From assembly GCF_014646515.1 (NCBI RefSeq), contig NZ_BMNK01000008.1, positions 310,001-374,000 on the forward strand: DNA of 64,000 nucleotides, given 5' to 3'. This stretch comes from Nonomuraea glycinis. GTDB lineage: Bacteria > Actinomycetota > Actinomycetes > Streptosporangiales > Streptosporangiaceae. The notes beneath the pieces were generated by a model. The model was not told the origin of the DNA and did no database searches. It saw only the letters and a list, made by a program, of their open reading frames with translations. The first letter of the stretch is position 1, and every line of letters begins with the position of its first letter. This document shows positions 52,760 through 62,327 of the stretch, one piece after another. The translations under genes and the position numbers were made by a program.

Positions 52760-53403
52760 CGTGGGCTCCTCTGTCCGTAGACGTTCTGATAGCGGTCGTA
52801 CAGGCGGTCGACGTCGGCCTGCGGGATCGGCAGCGGCTCGCCGAGCTGGCGGGAGATGTGCACGGTACGGGCGACGTCCTCGCACATCACCGCCGCCTTG
52901 ACCGCCGCCTTGGGGTCCTTGCCGATGGTGAAGACGCCGTGGTTGCGCATGAGGACGGCGGGCGATCGGTGACCCTTGAGCGTCTTGACGATGCCCTGGC
53001 CGATGGAGTCGTCGCCGATCAGCGCGAACGGCCCGACCGGGATCTCACCGCCGAACTCGTCGGCCATCGCGGTCAGCACGCACGGGATCGCCTCGTCGCG
53101 CGCGGCCCAGGCCGAGGCGTAGGTGGAGTGGGTGTGCACGACGCCGCCCACCTCGGGCAGGTGGCGGTAGACGTAGGCGTGCGCGGCGGTGTCGCTGGAC
53201 GGGGCGTGCTCCCCCTCCACCAGGTTGCCGTCGAGGTCGCACACCACCATGGTCTCCGGCGTCAGCTCGTCGTAGGAGACGCCGGAGGGCTTGATGACGA
53301 ACAGGTCCTCGCCGGGGATCCGGCCGGACACGTTGCCCGCGGTCCAGGCCACCAGCTGGTAGCGGACCAGCTCGGCGTGCAGGTCGCTGACGGTCTTCCT
53401 CAT
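52756..53403 (-). CDS. araD: L-ribulose-5-phosphate 4-epimerase
   Basis: A 215-residue class II aldolase-like epimerase. TAGNVSGRIPGEDLFVIKPSG and HTHSTYASAW carry the zinc-binding histidines. The ATG at 53403 overlaps the araB stop (ATGA). It makes D-xylulose 5-phosphate for the pentose phosphate pathway. Confidence 0.96.
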   Translation of the reverse strand: MRKTVSDLHAELVRYQLVAWTAGNVSGRIPGEDLFVIKPSGVSYDELTPETMVVCDLDGNLVEGEHAPSSDTAAHAYVYRHLPEVGGVVHTHSTYASAWAARDEAIPCVLTAMADEFGGEIPVGPFALIGDDSIGQGIVKTLKGHRSPAVLMRNHGVFTIGKDPKAAVKAAVMCEDVARTVHISRQLGEPLPIPQADVDRLYDRYQNVYGQRSPR

Positions 53404-55076
53404 GCGCTCGCCTCGTTCCTGATCGCGCGCAGCTTGTGCAGCGCCTTGCCGTCGCCGAAGTGGTCGTGCAGGTTGCGGTACTCGCCGTACAGGCGGTCGT
53501 AGGCGTCCGCCCTGGCCGCGTCCGGCACGTACGCGGCCTCGGTGCGCTTGCCCATGGTCGCGGCGGCCGCCTCGATGTCGGTGTACGCGCCCGCCGCGAC
53601 GGCGGCGTGGATGGCCGAGCCGAGCGCCGGGCCCTGGTCGGAGCCGATCACCGACAGCGGGCGGCGCAGCACGTCGGCGTACACCTGCATGAGGAAGGGG
53701 TTCTTCAGCAGGCCGCCGGCGACGACGAACTCCTCGACCGGGACGCCGGACTTCTCGAACGTCTCCACGATCATGCGCGCGCCGTAGGCGGTGGACTCGA
53801 TGAGCGTCCGGTAGACGTCCTCGGGCCTGGTCGCGAGGGTCTGGCCGATGATCACGCCGGACAGGTTGTGGTCCACCAGGACGGACCGGTTGCCGCCGAA
53901 CCAGTCGAGCGCGACCAGGCCGTGCTCGCCGACGGCCTGCTTCTCGGCCAGCGAGGTCAGGTACGCGTGCACGCTGAGGCCCTGCTCGGCGGCCCGCTCG
54001 GTGTAGGTGGCGGGCACGAACGAGTCGACGAACCAGGCGAAGATGTCGCCGACGGCCGACTGCCCGGCCTCGTAGCCCCACAGGCCGGGCACGATGCCGT
54101 CCTGGACGACGCCGCACATGCCGGGAACCTCGGCGAGCCGGTCGCTGGGCATGATGTGGCAGGTCGAGGTGCCCATGATGGCCACCATCTGACCGGGCCG
54201 GACGGCGTCCGCGGCGGCGGCGGTGACGTGCGCGTCCACGTTCCCGACGGCCACGGCGATGCCCTCGGGCAGCCCGGTCCACTCGGCGGCCCGCGCGGAC
54301 AGCGTCCCGGCGGACGCGCCGAGCGCGGCCAGCCGAACCCCGCCCGCCACGTGCTCGCCGACCCGCCCGGTGGCGAGCTTGCTCGTGAAGTCCGCGAAGC
54401 CGGGGTTCAGCTCGGCGAGGAAGTCCGCCGACGGATAGGTTCCGTCCTGAAATATCCCTTTATAACCGGCGGTGCAGATGTTGCGGCTCTCCACGCCGGC
54501 GAGCTGCCAGACGATCCAGTCGGCGGCCTCGATCCAGCGCTCGGCCCGGGCGTAGACCTCGGGGTCCTCCTCCAGCACCTGCAGCGCCTTGGCGAACTCC
54601 CACTCCGAGGAGATCTTGCCGCCGTAGCGCGGCAGCCAGGTCTCGCCGCGCCGGGCGGCCAGCTCGTTGATCCGGTCGGCGTGCGGCTGCGCGGCGTGGT
54701 GCTTCCACAGCTTGGGCCACGCGTGCGGGCGCGACGGCGTCTCGAAGCACAGGGGCGTGCCGTCGGCGGTGGCGGGCAGCACGGTGCAGGCGGTGAAGTC
54801 GGTGCCGATGCCGATCACCTCCTCGGGCGCGATGCCCGCGGCGGCGACGGCCTGGGGCACGGCCAGGCGCAGCACGTCGATCCAGTCCTGCGGCGACTGC
54901 AGCGCCCAGTCGGGCCCCAGCCGCACCTCGGAGCCGGGCAGCGCGCGCTCGATGACGCCGTGCGCGTACTCGTGCACGGCGCTGCCCAGCTCGGCGCCGT
55001 CGGCGACGCGGACCACGACGGCACGGCCGGACAACGTGCCGAAGTCCACGCCGACCACATACTTGTTAACGTTCAC
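53400..55076 (-). CDS. araB: ribulokinase
   Basis: A 558-residue FGGY kinase: VGVDFGTLSGRAVVVRV near the start, GTDFTACTVLP, and the C-terminal MGTSTCHIM and GGLLKNPFLMQ ATP-site motifs. GTG start at 55076 after AGGAG. A LacI-type operator overlaps this start. It phosphorylates L-ribulose. Confidence 0.97.
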   Translation of the reverse strand: MNVNKYVVGVDFGTLSGRAVVVRVADGAELGSAVHEYAHGVIERALPGSEVRLGPDWALQSPQDWIDVLRLAVPQAVAAAGIAPEEVIGIGTDFTACTVLPATADGTPLCFETPSRPHAWPKLWKHHAAQPHADRINELAARRGETWLPRYGGKISSEWEFAKALQVLEEDPEVYARAERWIEAADWIVWQLAGVESRNICTAGYKGIFQDGTYPSADFLAELNPGFADFTSKLATGRVGEHVAGGVRLAALGASAGTLSARAAEWTGLPEGIAVAVGNVDAHVTAAAADAVRPGQMVAIMGTSTCHIMPSDRLAEVPGMCGVVQDGIVPGLWGYEAGQSAVGDIFAWFVDSFVPATYTERAAEQGLSVHAYLTSLAEKQAVGEHGLVALDWFGGNRSVLVDHNLSGVIIGQTLATRPEDVYRTLIESTAYGARMIVETFEKSGVPVEEFVVAGGLLKNPFLMQVYADVLRRPLSVIGSDQGPALGSAIHAAVAAGAYTDIEAAAATMGKRTEAAYVPDAARADAYDRLYGEYRNLHDHFGDGKALHKLRAIRNEASA

Positions 55077-55078
55077 AC
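55063..55078. promoter_or_regulatory. LacI-type operator over araB start
   Basis: TTGTTAACGTTCACA resembles the better palindrome TTGTTATCGCTAACAA before chvE. The left half site TTGTTA is perfect; the right half has one mismatch. It covers the araB start codon. Confidence 0.6.
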
Positions 55079-55113
55079 TTGACTCCTGGGGATTGTACGG
55101 GCGGGGCAGGCCT

Positions 55114-56130
55114 CTATCGTGCGGGAGCCGTACTGGATCTGACGATGAAGGCGGGCGGCACGACCAGCCGCTCGTACGCGACCGGCCCCGAGTCGATCTG
55201 CCGCAGCAGCGCCTCGATGCAGCGCCTGCCCACCGCGTCGAAGTCCTGGCGGACCGTGGTGAGCGGGGGCGAGAAGAACTCCGACTCGGGGATGTCGTCG
55301 AAACCCACGACGCTCATCCGGTCGGGGACCTTCACCCCTTCTTCCGACAGCGCCCGCAGCACCCCGAGCGCCATCTGGTCGTTGGCCGCGAAGACGGCCG
55401 TGACCTCGTCCATCGCGGCCAGGCGCCGACCGGCCTCGTAACCCGTGCGCGGGCTCCAGTCGCCCGGCAGCGGCGGCGGCACCGGGCGGCCCGCCGCCTC
55501 CAGCGTGGTGCGCCAGCCCGCGAGCCTGCCCTCGGTCTCCAGCCAGTCCGGCGGGCCGCTGACGTGCCAGACCGTCTCGTGGCCGAGGTCCAGCAGGTGC
55601 CGGGTGGCGAGCCTGGCGCCCTCGAACTGGTCGATGCAGACCACCGACACATCGGCCCGGTGGGTGCCCTCCACGGCCACCGCCGGCGTGCCGGAGGGCA
55701 GGCTCTCCAGCGCGCGACCGGCCGAGCGCTGCGGGGCGACCACCACGACCCCGTCCACGCCCTGCTCGGTGAGGTAGTCGATGGCCGCACGCACGCTGGT
55801 GGCGTCGAGGGACTTCAGGCTCACGATGCTGACGAAGTAGCCGGCCGTCCTGGCCGCCTGCTCGATGCCGTAGATCGTGCTGGCGGGGCCGTACAGCGTG
55901 GTGTCGAAGCTCACCACGCCGAGCATCCGCGAGCGCTTGGTGACCAGGGCGCGCGCGACCAGGTTGCGGCGGTAGCCGAGCCGGGAGATCGCCTCCTCCA
56001 CCCGGGCCCGGGTGTCGGCCCGGACGTTGGGGTGGTCGTTGAGCACGCGGGAGACCGTCTGGTGCGACACGCCGGCCTCCTTGGCCACGTCGGCCATGAC
56101 CGGCAGGCGGCGCTTGGGGGTGGTTGCCAC
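55114..56130 (-). CDS. LacI family transcriptional regulator (arabinose regulator)
   Basis: A 338-residue LacI regulator with its HTH in the first 55 residues (VMADVAKEAGVSHQTVSRVL) and a periplasmic-binding-like sugar domain. GTG start at 56130 after GAGGAGAG. It lies between gguB and araB in the same direction. The operator pair at chvE and araB suggests it represses both until arabinose is present. Confidence 0.93.
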   Translation of the reverse strand: MATTPKRRLPVMADVAKEAGVSHQTVSRVLNDHPNVRADTRARVEEAISRLGYRRNLVARALVTKRSRMLGVVSFDTTLYGPASTIYGIEQAARTAGYFVSIVSLKSLDATSVRAAIDYLTEQGVDGVVVVAPQRSAGRALESLPSGTPAVAVEGTHRADVSVVCIDQFEGARLATRHLLDLGHETVWHVSGPPDWLETEGRLAGWRTTLEAAGRPVPPPLPGDWSPRTGYEAGRRLAAMDEVTAVFAANDQMALGVLRALSEEGVKVPDRMSVVGFDDIPESEFFSPPLTTVRQDFDAVGRRCIEALLRQIDSGPVAYERLVVPPAFIVRSSTAPAR

Positions 56131-56172
56131 GGTCTCTCCTCTCCTCGGCACCGAGATCGTATTGCGTGGCCG

Positions 56173-57432
56173 TCAGCCCGCCGCGCCCGCCCTGCGCTTG
56201 GTCCACACGTCGAAGGCGACGGCCGCGAGCAGCACCGCGCCCTTGACGAGCATGACCCGCTCGCTCGGCGAGCCGATCAGGGACATGCCGTTGTTGATCA
56301 CCGCCATGATCAGTCCGCCGGTGAGCGCGCCGACGACCTTGCCGACCCCACCCTGTACGGCGGCGCCCCCGATGAAGGCGGCGGCGATGGCGTCCAGCTC
56401 GAAGGAGTTGCCCGCGGTCGGGCCCGCCTGGTTGAGCCGCCCGGCGAAGATGATGCCGGCGATGGCCGACAGCACGCCCATGTTGACGAAGATCCAGAAG
56501 ACGACCTTCTTCACCTTGACGCCGGACATCACGGCCGCCTGGAGGTTGCCGCCGATGGCGTAGATCTGCCGGCCGAAGACCGTGCGGTTGGCCATCAGGG
56601 AGTAGGCCAGCACCAGGATCGCCAGCAGCACCAGCACCCAGGGCAGGTTGTTGAACCGGGCCAGCTGCACGACCAGGAAGAGGATCAGCCCGGCGCCGGC
56701 CGCCATCTTGAGCACGAACATCGCCATCGGCTCCACGACCTGGCCGTAGCCGGCCCGCGCGGCGCGGCTGCGCCACTGCGAGGCGACCATGCCGGCGATC
56801 GCGGTCACGCCGATCAGCAGGCTGAACAGGTCGGCGCCGCCCAGCGGGCCGAGGCCGATGTTGCCGAGGTAGCCGCTGGTGAAGCCGTTGGCCAGGGTGC
56901 GGACCTGGTCGGGGAACGGGCCGATGCCCTGGTTGCCCAGCACGGTCATGGTGAGCGCGCGGAACAGCAGCATGCCGGCCAGCGTCACGATGAACGCCGG
57001 GATGCCGAAGTAGGCGATCCAGTAGCCCTGCCAGGCGCCGATGAGGCCACCGGCGACGACCGTGATCAGCAGGGCGAGCGGCCACGGCAGGCCCATGTTC
57101 ACCATGAGCACCGCGGCCAGCGCTCCGGTGACCGCCACCACCGAGCCCACCGACAGGTCGATGTGGCCGGCGATGATGACCAGGATCATGCCGATCGCCA
57201 GGATCAGCACGTAGGAGTTCTGGACGATGATGTTGGAGATGTTCTGCGGCTGGAGCAGGGCGCCGTCCGTCAGCACCCAGAACAGCGCGACGATCAGGGC
57301 GAAGGCGATGTAGATGCCGCTCGCGCGCAGGTTGAGCGAGAGTCCGCCCAGTGACACCTGGCCCGGCCGCCTGGGCCCTTCAGGTCCGCCCTTCGCGCCG
57401 ACCTTCACCTCGGCGGGCGTGATGCTGCTCAT
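56173..57432 (-). CDS. gguB: multiple-monosaccharide ABC transporter permease (GguB/MmsB)
   Basis: A 419-residue CUT2 sugar permease with about 10 hydrophobic segments, the signature AGHIDLSVGSVVAVTGALAA and a long N-terminal extension. AGGAG precedes the ATG at 57432. Follows gguA 5 bases later on the same strand. It forms the membrane channel of the ChvE transporter. Confidence 0.93.
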   Translation of the reverse strand: MSSITPAEVKVGAKGGPEGPRRPGQVSLGGLSLNLRASGIYIAFALIVALFWVLTDGALLQPQNISNIIVQNSYVLILAIGMILVIIAGHIDLSVGSVVAVTGALAAVLMVNMGLPWPLALLITVVAGGLIGAWQGYWIAYFGIPAFIVTLAGMLLFRALTMTVLGNQGIGPFPDQVRTLANGFTSGYLGNIGLGPLGGADLFSLLIGVTAIAGMVASQWRSRAARAGYGQVVEPMAMFVLKMAAGAGLILFLVVQLARFNNLPWVLVLLAILVLAYSLMANRTVFGRQIYAIGGNLQAAVMSGVKVKKVVFWIFVNMGVLSAIAGIIFAGRLNQAGPTAGNSFELDAIAAAFIGGAAVQGGVGKVVGALTGGLIMAVINNGMSLIGSPSERVMLVKGAVLLAAVAFDVWTKRRAGAAG

Positions 57433-57437
57433 TGGAG

Positions 57438-58967
57438 CTACTCCTGTCCCTTGGTCATGAGATGCATGAGGCGTTCCTGCGTGGCTTCCTCGCGGGGCAG
57501 CTCGCCGGTGATCCGGCCTTCGCAGAGCGCGTAGACGCGGTCGCACAGGCCGAGCAGCTCAGGCAGCTCCGAGGAGATCACCAGGACCGCCTTGCCCTCG
57601 TCGGCCAGGCGATTGATGATCGTGTAGATCTCGTACTTGGCGCCGACGTCGATGCCTCGGGTCGGCTCGTCGAGGATGAGCACGTCGGGCTCGGTGAGGA
57701 TCCACTTGGAGAGCACGACCTTCTGCTGGTTGCCGCCGCTGAGCTTGCCGACGACGCTCGACACGCTGGGCGCCTTGATGTTCATGCTCTTGTGGAAGCC
57801 CTCGGCGACCCGGTATTCCTCGTGCTCGTCCACGAAGCCGCGCCGCGACAGGCCGCTCAGCCCGGCGGCGGAGATGTTGCGCTTGATGTCCTCGATGAGG
57901 TTGAGGCCGTATCTCTTGCGGTCCTCGGTGGCGTAGGCGAGGCCGTGCTTGATCGCGTCCTGGACGCTGCGGATCTCGACCGGCCGGCCGTTCTTGAAGA
58001 TCTTGCCGGAGATGTGCACGCCGTAGGTCCGGCCGAACACGCTCATGGCGAGCTCGGTACGGCCCGCGCCCATGAGTCCGGCGAGCCCGACGATCTCGCC
58101 CCTGCGCACGTTGAGCGAGGCGCCGTCGACGACCTTGCGGCCGGGCTGGCTCGGGCTGTAGACGGTCCAGTCCTCGATGCGCAGCGCCTCCTCGCCGATC
58201 GTCGGCTGGTGCGGCGGGAAGCGGCTGTCGAGGGCGCGGCCGACCATCCCGGAGATGATCCGGTCCTCGCTCACGCCGTCGCCCGCCATGTCCAGCGTCT
58301 CGATCGTGCGGCCGTCCCGGATGATCGTGACGGAGTCGGCGATGGCGATGACCTCGTTGAGCTTGTGGGAGATGATCACGCAGGTGATGCCGCTCTCGCG
58401 CAGCCCGCGCAGCAGGTCGAGCAGGTGCGCGGAGTCGTCGTCGTTGAGCGCCGCGGTCGGCTCGTCAAGGATGAGGAGTTTGACCTCCTTCGACAGCGCC
58501 TTGGCGATCTCGACGAGCTGCTGCTTGCCGACGCCGATGTCGGTGACGACCGTCGTCGGGTTCTCCCGCAGGCCGACCCGCTCCATGAGCTGGGCGGCCT
58601 CGAAGTTGGTACGGTTCCAGTCGATCAGGCCGCGCTTGGCCCGTTCGTTGCCGAGGAAGATGTTCTCGGCGATCGACAGTTGCGGGCTGAGCGCCAGCTC
58701 CTGGTGGATGATGACGATGCCGGCGTGCTCGCTGTCGCGGATGCTGCCGAACGCGCACTTCTCGCCCTCGAAGGTGATCTCCCCTTCGTAGGTTCCGTGC
58801 GGGTAGACCCCGGACAGCACTTTCATCAGCGTCGACTTGCCGGCGCCGTTCTCGCCGCAGATGGCGTGGATCTCGCCCCGCCGCACGGACAGGGTGACGT
58901 CCTGCAGCGCCTTCACGCCGGGGAACGTCTTGGTGATCCCGCTCATCCGCAAGATGTGATCGGTCAT
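57438..58967 (-). CDS. gguA: multiple-monosaccharide ABC transporter ATPase (GguA/MmsA)
   Basis: A 509-residue double ABC ATPase of the CUT2 type. First Walker A GENGAGKST, the LSGGNQQK signature in the second domain, and Walker B LLILDEPTAAL and VLILDEPTRGID. The first domain signature is IGVGKQQLVEIAKAL. ATG at 58967. It powers sugar uptake with GguB and ChvE. Confidence 0.95.
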   Translation of the reverse strand: MTDHILRMSGITKTFPGVKALQDVTLSVRRGEIHAICGENGAGKSTLMKVLSGVYPHGTYEGEITFEGEKCAFGSIRDSEHAGIVIIHQELALSPQLSIAENIFLGNERAKRGLIDWNRTNFEAAQLMERVGLRENPTTVVTDIGVGKQQLVEIAKALSKEVKLLILDEPTAALNDDDSAHLLDLLRGLRESGITCVIISHKLNEVIAIADSVTIIRDGRTIETLDMAGDGVSEDRIISGMVGRALDSRFPPHQPTIGEEALRIEDWTVYSPSQPGRKVVDGASLNVRRGEIVGLAGLMGAGRTELAMSVFGRTYGVHISGKIFKNGRPVEIRSVQDAIKHGLAYATEDRKRYGLNLIEDIKRNISAAGLSGLSRRGFVDEHEEYRVAEGFHKSMNIKAPSVSSVVGKLSGGNQQKVVLSKWILTEPDVLILDEPTRGIDVGAKYEIYTIINRLADEGKAVLVISSELPELLGLCDRVYALCEGRITGELPREEATQERLMHLMTKGQE

Positions 58968-58990
58968 GTCTCAAGCCCCTCGGTCAGGGG

Positions 58991-59018
58991 CTCCGGGGGC
59001 GGTGGACCGCCCCCGGAG
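58991..59018 (-). terminator. hairpin between chvE and gguA
   Basis: CTCCGGGGGCGG, loop TGGA and CCGCCCCCGGAG form a perfect 12-bp stem. It lies 7 bases after the chvE stop, so it probably halts or stabilises part of the transcript and leaves excess binding protein mRNA. Confidence 0.8.
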
Positions 59019-59025
59019 CACGCCC

Positions 59026-60144
59026 TTACTTGAGCTGGTCCTCGGTGTAGTAGTTGGCGCCGATGATGACGTCCTTGTAGTTGCTCTTGTCGACGATGAC
59101 CGGGTCGAGCAGGAACGAGGGGACGACCTTGTTGCCGTTGTCGTAGTCCTTGGTGTTGTTCACCTCGGGCTTGCCGCCCTTGAGCACCGCGTCGGCCATC
59201 TTGACGGTGGTCTCCGCGAGCGTGCGGGTGTCCTTGAAGATGGTGGAGTACTGCTCGTCGGCGACGATCGACTTGACCGAGGCGAGCTCGGCGTCCTGGC
59301 CGGTCACGACCGGGTACTTCTGGCTGCCGGTGCCGTAGCCGCTGCTCTTGAGCGCCGACAGGATGCCGATGGACAGGCCGTCGTACGGCGACAGGACGCC
59401 GTCGACCTTGGTGTCACCGGTGTAGGTCTTGGTGATGATGTCCTCCATCCGCTTCTGCGCGGTGGCGGGGTCCCAGCGGAGGATGGCGGCGGTCTTGAAG
59501 TCGGTCTGGCCGCTCTTGACCACCAGGGTGCCGTCGTCGATCTTCGGCTGGAGGATCGACATGGCGCCGTTCCAGAAGAACGTGGCGTTGTTGTCGTCGG
59601 GCGAGCCGCCGAACAGCTCGACGTTGAACGGGCCCTTCTCGCCCTTGTCGACGCCGAGGCCGGCCAGGAGCGAGGACGCCTGCTGCACGCCGACCTTGAA
59701 GTTGTCGAAGGTGGCGTAGTAGTCGACGTTCGGGCTGTTGCGGATCAGCCGGTCGTAGGCGATGACCGGGATCTTGTTGTCGGCCGCCTGCTGCAGTTGG
59801 GAGGTGATCGCGGTGCCGTCGATCGAGGCGATGATCAGGAGCTTGGCGCCCTTGGTGATCTGGTTCTCGATCTGGTTGGCCTGGGTGGGGATGTCGTTCT
59901 CGGCGTACTGCAGGTCGACCTTGTAGCCGAGCTTCTCCAGCTGCGCCTTGACGTTGTCGCCGTCGTGGATCCACCGCTCGGACGACTTGGTCGGCATGGT
60001 GACGCCGATCAGGGCGCCGGCGTTGCCGCCCTCGGCCCCCGCCGACGGCTGAACGTCGACCGTCTTCTGGCTGGAGCCGCAGGCCGTCATGGTCGCGGCG
60101 AGCGCGATGGCGGACACCAGTCCGCCGAGTCGAGCCAACCTCAT
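59026..60144 (-). CDS. chvE: sugar ABC transporter substrate-binding lipoprotein (ChvE-like)
   Basis: A 372-residue lipoprotein; the signal peptide ends MTACGSS (Cys22). The body is the ChvE/XylF periplasmic binding fold (IGVTMPTKSSERWIHDGDN, ADNKIPVIAYDRLI, GSPDDNNATFF). GGAGAAA precedes the ATG at 60144. It binds the transported pentose or galactose. The first gene of the chvE-gguA-gguB-lacI-araBDA row, with a LacI-type operator upstream. Confidence 0.95.
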   Translation of the reverse strand: MRLARLGGLVSAIALAATMTACGSSQKTVDVQPSAGAEGGNAGALIGVTMPTKSSERWIHDGDNVKAQLEKLGYKVDLQYAENDIPTQANQIENQITKGAKLLIIASIDGTAITSQLQQAADNKIPVIAYDRLIRNSPNVDYYATFDNFKVGVQQASSLLAGLGVDKGEKGPFNVELFGGSPDDNNATFFWNGAMSILQPKIDDGTLVVKSGQTDFKTAAILRWDPATAQKRMEDIITKTYTGDTKVDGVLSPYDGLSIGILSALKSSGYGTGSQKYPVVTGQDAELASVKSIVADEQYSTIFKDTRTLAETTVKMADAVLKGGKPEVNNTKDYDNGNKVVPSFLLDPVIVDKSNYKDVIIGANYYTEDQLK

Positions 60145-60253
60145 CGGGTTTCTCCTCGCATGGGGCTTTCGGCAGTAGGTGCTGCCGTCGATACAGGGGG
60201 ATAGATCACAGAGAGTGATAAATCGGGATAAAGCTCTCGTACGTTCTCGCAGA

Positions 60254-60269
60254 TTGTTATCGCTAACAA
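60254..60269. promoter_or_regulatory. LacI-type operator upstream of chvE operon
   Basis: TTGTTATCGCTAACAA is a palindrome with perfect 6-bp arms. It lies about 110 bp upstream of chvE and is the best site for the LacI regulator at 55114. Confidence 0.75.
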
Positions 60270-60330
60270 CGGGACTGTCAATGGCTGTCGGCAACCTCCA
60301 GGAAACGTTCGGGTAACGCTCGGCCCCAGG

Positions 60331-61317
60331 TCAGCGGCGTGTCCTGGTTGAGAATAGGCGCTGCAGAAGGATGAAGACGAACAGCAGCAGCCCAATGAAG
60401 ATCTTTGTCCACCAGGAGCTGAGCGTGCCCTGGAAGCTGAGGATCGTCTGGATCAGCCCGAGGACGAGCACGCCCAGCACGGTGCCGAACAGGAACCCGG
60501 TGCCGCCCGTCAGCAGTGTGCCGCCGATGACGACCGCCGCGATGGCGTCCAGCTCCATGCCGCTCGCGTGCAGGCCGTACCCGGACAGGGTGTAGAACGA
60601 CAGCAGGACCCCGCCGAGCGCGGAGCAGAAGCCCGAGATCGTGTAGACAGTGATCTTCGTCCGGCCCACCGGCAGGCCCATCAACACCGCCGACTGCTCG
60701 CTCCCGCCGGTGGCGTACACCGCCCGGCCGAGGCGCGTGTAGTGCAGCACGTAGGCCCCGACCAGCACCACCACGAGGGCGACGAGCACGCTCGGCGAGA
60801 TCCACAGATCGGCGAACAGGTCGATCCTGGTCTGCGCGAACGCGGTGAACGTCGGGTCGTCGATCGGGATCGACTCGGTGCCGATCGTGTAGCACAGGCC
60901 CCTGGCCAGGAACATCCCGGCCAGCGTGGCGATGAACGGCTGGATCTCGAAGGCGTGGATCAGATAGCCCATGATCAGCCCCAGGGTGGAGCCGACGAGC
61001 AGCACCAGCGGGATCACCACGTACGGCGGCCAGCCCGGCCCGGCCATCAGGCCGGCCGAGATCATCGTGGACAGCGCCACCACCGAGCCCACCGACAGGT
61101 CGATCCCGCCGGTGAGGATCACGAACGTCATGCCGACGGCCACGACCAGCAGGAAGGCGTTGTCGACGAAGACGTTGAGCACGACCTGCCCGGTGGCGAA
61201 CCCGTCGTAGCGGATCCCGCCCACCACGAACATCGCCACGAACAGGCACGCGGTCACCAGGACCGGGACGTACCTGGCCGGGATGGTCCGGCCACCGCCC
61301 AGCGTCAGCGTCGTCAT
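60331..61317 (-). CDS. yjfF: sugar ABC transporter permease (YjfF-like)
   Basis: A 328-residue CUT2 permease with 9-10 hydrophobic segments and the signature LTGGIDLSVGSVVALSTMISA. The ATG at 61317 overlaps the ytfT stop (ATGA). Last gene of the YtfQRT-YjfF set, ahead of the chvE promoter. Confidence 0.93.
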   Translation of the reverse strand: MTTLTLGGGRTIPARYVPVLVTACLFVAMFVVGGIRYDGFATGQVVLNVFVDNAFLLVVAVGMTFVILTGGIDLSVGSVVALSTMISAGLMAGPGWPPYVVIPLVLLVGSTLGLIMGYLIHAFEIQPFIATLAGMFLARGLCYTIGTESIPIDDPTFTAFAQTRIDLFADLWISPSVLVALVVVLVGAYVLHYTRLGRAVYATGGSEQSAVLMGLPVGRTKITVYTISGFCSALGGVLLSFYTLSGYGLHASGMELDAIAAVVIGGTLLTGGTGFLFGTVLGVLVLGLIQTILSFQGTLSSWWTKIFIGLLLFVFILLQRLFSTRTRR

Positions 61318-62327
61318 GCCGTCACCCGCGCCTTCTCCTCGGTCGCCGGTCCGGCCAGAGCCACCGGTCTGCGGCGATGGAACACCTTGTCGCGGAAGGC
61401 CGTGGACTGGATCAGGCAGACCACGGTCACCACGAGCGCCTTGAACAGCAGCGTCGTCTCCGGCGGCACCCCGATCGAGTAGATCGTGGTGGTCAGCGTC
61501 TGGATGATGAGCGCGCCGAGCACGGTGCCGCCGAGGGAGAAGCGCCCACCGGCCAGCGACGTGCCGCCGATCACCACGGCGAGGATCGCGTCCAGCTCGA
61601 TCCAGAGCCCGGCGTTGTTGCCGTCGGCGCTGGAGATGTTCGAGCTGATCATCAGCCCCGCGACGCCCGCGCACAGCGCCGCGAACGCGTAGACCATGAC
61701 GATGATCCCGCGCGCCCTGATGCCGGCCAGCCGGCTCGCCTCGGCGTTGCCGCCCACCGCCTCGATGAGCAGGCCGAGCGCCAGCCGCCGGGTCAGGAAC
61801 GCGGTGACCGCCAGCACCACCAGCACGATCAGGATGCCGAACGGCACCGTCAGCCAGTAGCCGCCGCCGATCAGCTTGTAGGCGGGGTCGTTGACGGTGA
61901 TGATCTGCCCGTCGGTGATCAGTTGGGCCAGGCCGCGCCCGGCCACCATGAGGATCAGCGTGGCGATGATCGGCTGGATGCCGACGCCCGCCACCAGGAA
62001 CCCGTTCCAGGCGCCGAGCAGCACGCTCAGCCCGAGCGCCAGCACCACGGCGGTGAACACGCCCGCGTCCTGGCTGATCTGCAGGCAGGCCAGCGCGCCC
62101 GAGATGGCCACCACCGAGCCCACCGACAGGTCGATGCCGCCGGTCGCGATGACCAGCGTCATGCCGAGCGAGACCAGGATCAGCGGGGCGCCGAACCGCA
62201 GGATGTCGATCAGGCTCCCGTACAGGTGCCCGTCGCGGACCTGGACGCTGAGGAAGCCGGGCGTGAACAGCACGTTGACCAGTAACAGCAGCGCCAGGAT
62301 CAGGACCGGCCAGAGCAGGCGTCTCAT
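61314..62327 (-). CDS. ytfT: sugar ABC transporter permease (YtfT-like)
   Basis: A 337-residue CUT2 permease with about 9 hydrophobic segments, signature ATGGIDLSVGSVVAISGALACL and IQPIIATLILMVAGRGLAQ. The ATG at 62327 overlaps the ytfR stop (ATGA). Paired with YjfF as the two-subunit channel. Confidence 0.93.
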   Translation of the reverse strand: MRRLLWPVLILALLLLVNVLFTPGFLSVQVRDGHLYGSLIDILRFGAPLILVSLGMTLVIATGGIDLSVGSVVAISGALACLQISQDAGVFTAVVLALGLSVLLGAWNGFLVAGVGIQPIIATLILMVAGRGLAQLITDGQIITVNDPAYKLIGGGYWLTVPFGILIVLVVLAVTAFLTRRLALGLLIEAVGGNAEASRLAGIRARGIIVMVYAFAALCAGVAGLMISSNISSADGNNAGLWIELDAILAVVIGGTSLAGGRFSLGGTVLGALIIQTLTTTIYSIGVPPETTLLFKALVVTVVCLIQSTAFRDKVFHRRRPVALAGPATEEKARVTA

